Shown: piece by piece, positions 43,966 through 64,000 of the stretch | How positions within the stretch are numbered: the stretch's first letter is position 1 | How the letters are laid out: each line of letters opens with the position of its first letter | Assembly (NCBI GenBank): GCA_037176705.1 | Contig: CM073887.1 | Coordinates: forward strand, 55,451,001-55,515,000 | Source of the DNA: Molossus alvarezi | Lineage: Eukaryota; Chordata; Mammalia; Chiroptera; Molossidae | Direction: 5' to 3' | Length of the DNA stretch: 64,000 nt | Notes under the pieces: generated by a model | Told to the model about the DNA's origin: nothing | Database searches by the model: none | What the model saw: only the letters and a program-made list of their open reading frames with translations | Translations under genes and position numbers: made by a program

Positions 43966-44087
43966 TTAAATGTAAAATGGGTTTTATATGCAGGGGAACA
44001 AGACTCTAATCAAACAAGTCAAATCCCATGTCATCATCTGACTACTCTGATTTGTCCTGGTCTTTCTTCTCCTCGGCTGCAGCTAAC
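43966..44087 (-). pseudogene. RPLP2: Processed pseudogene fragment of ribosomal protein P2
   Basis: The minus strand encodes the C-terminus of an acidic ribosomal stalk protein: AAAEEKKDQDKSE, a stop, then SDDDMGFDLFD and a stop. The following 3'-UTR (CTTGTTCCCCTGCATATAAA and CATTTTACATTT) matches the P2 type rather than P1. An in-frame stop and the loss of everything upstream show it is a 5'-truncated retrocopy. Confidence 0.7.
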
Positions 44088-44253
44088 ATGGAACCATAAA
44101 AGAAAGAGATCCTAGAAAATGTCACATAACCCAGGTGACAAAACACAATTTAGGAAGGCCATCTCCAATTCTACTTTTTATTGTTCAATAACAGGTCTGT
44201 CTTAACACAGTCTATTATTAAAATGCTATCCCAAAGGAATGACAAAGAGCAAA

Positions 44254-44446
44254 GTTGACCCTTGAACAACATGGGTTTGAACTGTGCAGATCCACTTATT
44301 CATGAATTTATTTCAACTGACTCACACAGTTCAAACATCAACTCTGCAGCTGGAAATTTGTGTGTGTAGAGGGCTGGCTGTGGTTATCCTCAGACTTTGA
44401 ATTGTGTGGGAGGTCAGCACTCCTAACATCTGCATTGAGGGTCAAC
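44254..44446. mobile_element. Old pogo/Tigger-like DNA transposon remnant
   Basis: Starts GTTGACCCTTGAACAACATG and ends GAGGGTCAAC, giving imperfect terminal inverted repeats (GTTGACCCT / AGGGTCAAC). The beginning matches a widespread mammalian family of short internally deleted DNA transposons. It carries no transposase. Confidence 0.65.
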
Positions 44447-44507
44447 TGTCTCACATTAGACTATACTCTATGATAAACTTTGCAATATTTACAAATTTAT
44501 GCCATCT

Positions 44508-44513
44508 TTTATT
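44508..44513 (-). terminator. Candidate polyadenylation signal of the zinc-finger gene
   Basis: AATAAA on the minus strand, about 590 bp beyond the stop codon of the zinc-finger gene. Other AATAAA strings (for example near 44307-44312) could serve instead; the true 3' end is not known. Confidence 0.3.
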
Positions 44514-45099
44514 GGCAAGGAAAATGAAATAAGGATCTTTTGGACAAAACAAAAGGGTAGGTTTTCTCATAAGAAGGATGGAATATATGATGGGTAAGGG
44601 ATATCCAGTACTTGGCACAGGAGGCCAACAGGAAAATCCCAACAAATACCAAAATATTTATCAATAGTTCCTTATTTACAAAACAATGGAAAAATAAAAA
44701 TTAAACCTACCTGCATATTAGAGATACACTTCAATTTACCTATAGGTCAAAGGGTCTCCAAAATGGAAAGAGAAAAATGTTATTAACTGATGTAAAGAGA
44801 AAACACCCATTAATCTCAGGCAGTATTGCTAGAAGAGTATTGCCTCAATGTTCATTTTTGGAAGTAGTAAATATCCACAGTTCAGAGGTCCACTTTAAAA
44901 ATGAGGCACTGATAAAGACAATATATTTACAACTTTTATAATTCTTTCATCTTATAGTTTTCTGGAACAGTATACATAGATTAATTTGTATCAGGATTTC
45001 TCATATTATATTTACAGGATTTCATTCCAGTGGGAGTTTTCACATGTAAGGATGAAGGTCAATTGATGTCTTTTTCCACATTGCTTAGATTCAAGGTTT

Positions 45100-60188
<15,089 letters not shown>

Positions 60189-60191
<3 letters not shown>

Positions 60192-60385
60192 TTCTGGGTT
60201 TCTGGGGCTCCCGGCCTTCCACCTTCCGACTGCCTCCCCGGCAAGTGCAGGTCTCAGCCACAGAGGATGTGTCGTAGCCTCCGGCCTCTGAGAGAAGCGA
60301 GAGAGGACCCACAACGTGGCAGGAGCCAGGAGCTACCAGCGAGCAGTCCACGCGGTCCACGCCATCCACGCAGTCCACGCCATTA
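60189..60385 (-). CDS. Exon 1: 5'-UTR and start codon
   Basis: The exon ends CCCAGAAACCCAGAAATG followed directly by the donor GTGAGTGGG (donor GT at 60188-60187), so only the initiator methionine is encoded here, as in many KRAB genes. The transcript start is not visible; the upstream limit given is a guess within the CpG island. A 9-bp tandem repeat lies at 60344-60379, either in the 5'-UTR or just upstream. Confidence 0.85.
60344..60379. repeat. 9-bp tandem repeat in exon 1 or promoter
   Basis: Four units of the pattern NNNTCCACG (CAG, CGG, CCA, CAG prefixes) in a row, followed by a degenerate fifth unit. Confidence 0.9.
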
Positions 60386-60801
60386 TCAAGGCGCCACCCC
60401 CACAGACGTTACCAAGGGCTCCTCTGATTGGACTGCTGCAAGGCCCCGCCCTATCGTGCCTGAGTGACAACAGGCCAAGGTTTAGTCTGAGCTGAGGTTG
60501 CCTTGGCAATGGGCCAGAATCTGTCCTTTTGCGGCGACGCTGCGTTTAACCATGAGGTTGCTCATGGAACTGTGACGCTTCACAAATACAGACACTTAAA
60601 AGTGACCTCACCAGAGGTAATAATGAGTCGGGCTCCATTTTGATATTTGACCAGTTCCAGCAGAGAGACGTCTGCCCTTCCGTCCCCCACCCCCATCATC
60701 TGGTACTTTAGAGTCCTATAGTCTCAGGGGCACTTGGCTCTGGAGGGAAGTTTGAGCCCACAGTCCTAGACCAGGCCCCAAGCCTCAGATGCCAGAATGT
60801 G

Positions 60802-60852
60802 TGGCAAAGTAACCACCGGAAAACATGGGGCAAAGTAAACACCGGAAAACTT
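60802..60852. repeat. Short tandem duplication
   Basis: GGCAAAGTAACCACCGGAAA and GGCAAAGTAAACACCGGAAA lie 26 bp apart, a two-copy duplication. Confidence 0.85.
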
Positions 60853-61425
60853 CCCAAGGAACCCCCTTAATATCCATTTGGTGAAAGATCAAAGGAGGCA
60901 AAAATGAAGAACACCACTTAGTGAAAAATAACAGATGGCAAAGGTATAAAGAATCAGGATAGTGGTCATCTATGGGGCAGGACAGAGATAGTCAGGGATG
61001 GGAACGTCAGGAAACCCTCACCACTGCCCACAGGTCATTTATGAATCTTGATGATGATTTCAAGGGTTTTCATATTGTTATTACTAAATTATACCATAAC
61101 ACAATTTGTATTTTCTTTTCTGAATATATTTGATAATAAATGTTTAAGAAGACATTCAGTTTTGAAAACAGTATAATCTGTATATGTATGCCCTGTAAAG
61201 TGTGGCAATCTGTTTTCATTCATGGTTTTGGTAGCAGAAATTGGTAACAAGCCACGTGTCTAGAAAAATGGGTTACATAAATTTATCATCATATGTACCT
61301 TTTAAAAACAAAGGGTGGTATATATTGATATGTAAAGATCTGGAGTATTTATCAATAGAAAAATCAAGTAAAGTGTGTGTATATATATGATATATATACA
61401 CACTATATTACTTCTTCTATAACTA
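60853..61425 (+). repeat. Old L1-type 3'-UTR-like sequence
   Basis: AGAATCAGGATAGTGGTCATC and the following GGGCAGGACAGAGATAGTCAGGGATGG, ending near AATAAATGTTTAAGAAGA, follow the pattern of old L1 3' ends. A palindromic TA/GT tract lies at 61372-61408. Confidence 0.4.
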
Positions 61426-61606
61426 TTATGGTCACCTGCCGAGTCAGGTAAGCCCAGTCTAGGTTTGGTTGACAACATATTGCTGCCAGGAATATATAAA
61501 AGGGTTTATGGCTTCCATAATGGAAGTGTCTGGGGAGAGCAGGGCAGGCCTCTCAAGCAGGTGGGAAATGCCTTGAGAGAGCAAGGAAAGGAGCCTGGCC
61601 TAGGTT

Positions 61607-61867
61607 TCTTTCTTTTTTTTTTTAAATGTATTCGTCCGACAACATTTTTTTTGCATTTATCTTCAGATAGGGCAGGAGGGAGAGGGGGAGGAAGAGAGAG
61701 GGAAACATGGATGTGAACGAGACACATCTGCTGGTTGCCACCGACACAACCCCAACGGGGGCTGGGGATGAACTGCAACTGAGGTACATGCCCTTAGTGG
61801 GAACTGAATCCAGGACTCTCTGGTCTGCCAGCCGATGCTCTAACCGCTGAGTCAAACCGGCCAGGGC
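61607..61867 (-). repeat. VES SINE, form A
   Basis: Minus-strand copy with a diverged tail (ATTCGTCCGACAACATTT), inserted in the LTR-like repeat. Confidence 0.9.
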
Positions 61868-62059
61868 TAGCATAGATTTTTTAAAATTGATGTCAGGGGG
61901 TCGGGGGGCTAGGATGAGATTTTGTACGTAGGGCAGGGACTTCCAGGATTGAGTCTCTTGCCAATGCTAATGGAGTGAGCACTCAGGTTTTCTTATCACC
62001 TTGTACAGATGTGGAGTACAAGGGGAAGGAGGAGGATGAGGCTTTTAAAGTTGTCAGCA

Positions 62060-63081
62060 CTAAAAAGCTTCTGCACAGCAAAAGATACAGTCATCAAAAT
62101 GAAAAGGCAACCCACTGAATGGGAGAGCATAATTGCCAATGATATATCAGATAAGGGGTTAATTTCCAATATATATAGAGTGCTCATACAACTCCACGAA
62201 AGGAAGACAAAGAACCCAATTAAAAAATGGGCAGAAGAACTAAATAGACACCTCTCCAAATAGGACATACAAATGGCCAAGAGACATATGAAGAAATGCT
62301 CAGCATCACTAAATATCAGAGAGATACAAATTAAAACAACAATGAGGTATCACCTCACAGCTGTCAGAATGGCCGCCATCAACAAATCATCAAACAACAA
62401 GTGTTGGTGAGGCTGTGGAGAAAAGGGGACTCTAGTACACTGCTGGTGGGAATGCAACTGGTACAGCCACTATGGAAAACAATATGGTGTTACCTCAAAA
62501 AAATTAAAAATTGAACTGCCATTTGACCCAGTGATTCCACTTCTAGGCATATACCCTAGGAAGCCTAAAACACCAATTAGAAAGAATATATGTACCCCCA
62601 TGTTCGTAGCAGCACTATTTACAATAGCTAAGATCTGGAAACAGCCCAAATGTCCATCAGTAGACGAATGGATAAAAAAGCAGTGGTACATATACACAAT
62701 GGAGTACTATGCAGCTGTAAGAAAGAAAAATCTCTTATCTTTTGAGACAACATGGAGGGACCTGGAAAGTATCCTAAGCGAAACAAGCCAAACAGAGAAC
62801 GACAAGTATCATATGATCTCATTTATTTGAGGAATATAATGAACATAACAGTCTGAGGAATGGGGTAGTACCAGAGACGAAGTGGGGTACAGACTGACAA
62901 TCCCCAGAAGAGGGGGTGGTGGGGGAGAGATAAACCACAGAACTTATATGCATGTATGCATGAACAATGGACATGGACAACAAAGCTGGGGACAGGGTGG
63001 GGAGGGAGGGGGAAGGGGGAATCAGTGGGGGAAAAAGGAGAAACATCTGTAACAAAAATTAATTAATTAAAAAAAAGAAAG
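62060..63081 (+). mobile_element. Young 5'-truncated L1
   Basis: Starts in late ORF2 (AAAAAGCTTCTGCACAGCAA) and runs to the 3'-UTR and A-rich end. TGTCAGCA flanks both ends (62052-62059, 63083-63090). It closely resembles the reverse complement of 33060-34080. The longest open frame (62531-62830) is the ORF2 C-terminus (IAKIWKQPKCPSVDEWIKKQ). A stop early in the fragment follows LNRHLSK. Confidence 0.93.
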
Positions 63082-63848
63082 ATGTCAGCAGTCATTAAAT
63101 AATGGAATCAGAGACTTCTGATCATCTTCTCTGGCATGTAAGGAGCTTAAAATGTGACATTCCTATCCTCACCAGAAAAAGGCTAACAAACTTAAAATCA
63201 ACAACTCAGCTCTATCAAAGCACTAATTCCAGGGAAAACTGCTGTCTCCCAAAATTGGAAATAGAGACAGAAAAATAGCCAGGTTGAAATATGCCCACAA
63301 TATTCTGTTCTTAACAAGAACTGTCCTCAAAGATTCTGTATCATCAGAGCCTAAATGACTGAGATTTAACCAGCACCAAACTGACATGGGGGAGGGAAAT
63401 AGGCAACTTGAGTTCCCTCTAGTCTTTCTGCCTGAACTGAGTTGACAGTTGGGGGGAACTTAGAAATACTTGTGAGGTTGATAGATTGAAAAAAAGGAAA
63501 ACTCTTCACAGCAAATAGGTGGTGTGTTTTCTAAAACCATTTGTTCACCTCTCTGACACCAACTGGGTGGCCTACAGTTCAATTCACTTCTAACACTAAC
63601 CAGAGTTAACATCAGGCTCCATGGTTTAAGGACTCAGTCTCACAAGACTGCCTTTACTTCAGATGCTAGCTAAAAATAGGGAGGCCAAGGTCACTGACAT
63701 TTCTGCATCGTCGACTACAAATTTGGAGTTTCCCTAGACACATCCTCATGCTTGTTAACTCAATAGAACCACTCTTAGAACTAAGAAAAATGCTTTATTA
63801 TTATTGGTTGATTGTAAAAGATACAAGTCAGAAACAGCCAAGTGGAGC

Positions 63849-64000
63849 CCTAGCTGGTTGGAGCATTGTCCTGTGTACCAAAAAGGTTTTGGGTTCGATT
63901 CCCAGTCAGGGCACAAACCTAGGTTTTGTGCTCAGTTTGCAGTTGGGGCACTTATGGGAGGCAACCAATCAATGTTTTCTCTCTCACATCAATGTTTCTC
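63849..64000 (+). repeat. VES SINE, cut by the window edge
   Basis: Plus-strand copy with a shortened A-box region (CCCTAGCTGGTTGGAGCATT) and B box GGGTTCGATTCCCAGT; the tail lies beyond the window. Confidence 0.9.

Larger units (their letters stand above)
61430..63790 (+). repeat. LTR-like old repeat, related to 51700-52960
   Basis: Holds AAAAGGGTTTATGGCTTCCA, GTGTCTGGGGAGAGCAGGGC, GTGGGAAATGCCTTGAGAG, AGGATGAGGCTTTTAAAG and, after the L1 insertion, GTCAGCAGTCATTAAATA and AACTGCTGTCTCCCAAAATT. The order is the same as in intron 1. The right part (CTCAGTCTCACAAGACTGCC, CTACAAATTTGGAGTTTCCC) looks LTR-like. Confidence 0.5.

Noticed and set aside
62009..62263. Frame beginning [22 protein letters not shown] as a gene
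   Set aside because: It joins the LTR-like repeat to the L1 ORF2 C-terminal part by chance across the insertion point.

Overview
The window reads as nuclear DNA of a vespertilionoid (yangochiropteran) bat. About fifty copies of a tRNA-derived SINE with the bat-specific VES-type head (CTGGCCGGTTTGGCTCAG, RNA polymerase III B box GGTTCGAxTCC) occur throughout, on a mammalian background of L1, L2, MIR, MLT1 and old DNA transposons. Two SINE forms are present: form A, whose tail reads GGTGAGGAT followed by A's, and form B, whose tail reads AATCAATAAA. In minus-strand copies these appear as leading T's followed by ATCCTCACC, or as TTTATTGATTTT. Genus cannot be decided from the sequence alone.

One protein-coding gene is convincingly present: a KRAB C2H2 zinc-finger gene on the minus strand between about 60.4 and 45.1 kb. 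Its four exons fit together with consensus splice sites and matching phases. Exon 1 ends exactly at the ATG, inside a CpG island. Exon 2 is the canonical 127-bp KRAB-A exon, exon 3 is a 73-bp linker exon, and exon 4 carries 16 zinc fingers. The predicted protein is 561 residues and resembles the zinc-finger cluster that lies on human 19p13.2.

Layout: 0-10 kb is a GC-rich edge, old L1/L2/MIR relics, VES SINEs and a U6 snRNA retropseudogene. 10.3-20.9 kb is an MLT1 LTR and one long antisense L1 fossil broken up by SINEs and a solo class I LTR with a perfect 4-bp target duplication. 20.9-24.5 kb is mostly unassigned, with a cyclophilin A (PPIA) processed pseudogene. 24.5-40.1 kb is a nest of L1 elements: an old L1 (outer), an ORF1-only half-L1-like element inside its 3' end, a young L1 inserted inside it with a 13-bp target duplication, and a further CpG-rich L1 5' fragment inside that. 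40-45 kb holds SINEs, an RPLP2 pseudogene fragment, a pogo/Tigger-like relic and the gene's 3' side. 45-60 kb is the zinc-finger gene; its introns carry mostly plus-strand (gene-antisense) L1s and SINEs and one hAT element resembling the horizontally transferred SPIN family. 60.5-64 kb is intergenic, with an LTR-like repeat whose relative also lies in intron 1, and a young 5'-truncated L1.

There is no operon-like organisation. The regulatory logic visible is the KRAB gene's CpG-island promoter and the many L1 and SINE promoters around it. KRAB zinc-finger proteins usually silence retroelements, so the heavy L1/LTR content next to this gene is expected, but a specific target cannot be read from the sequence.
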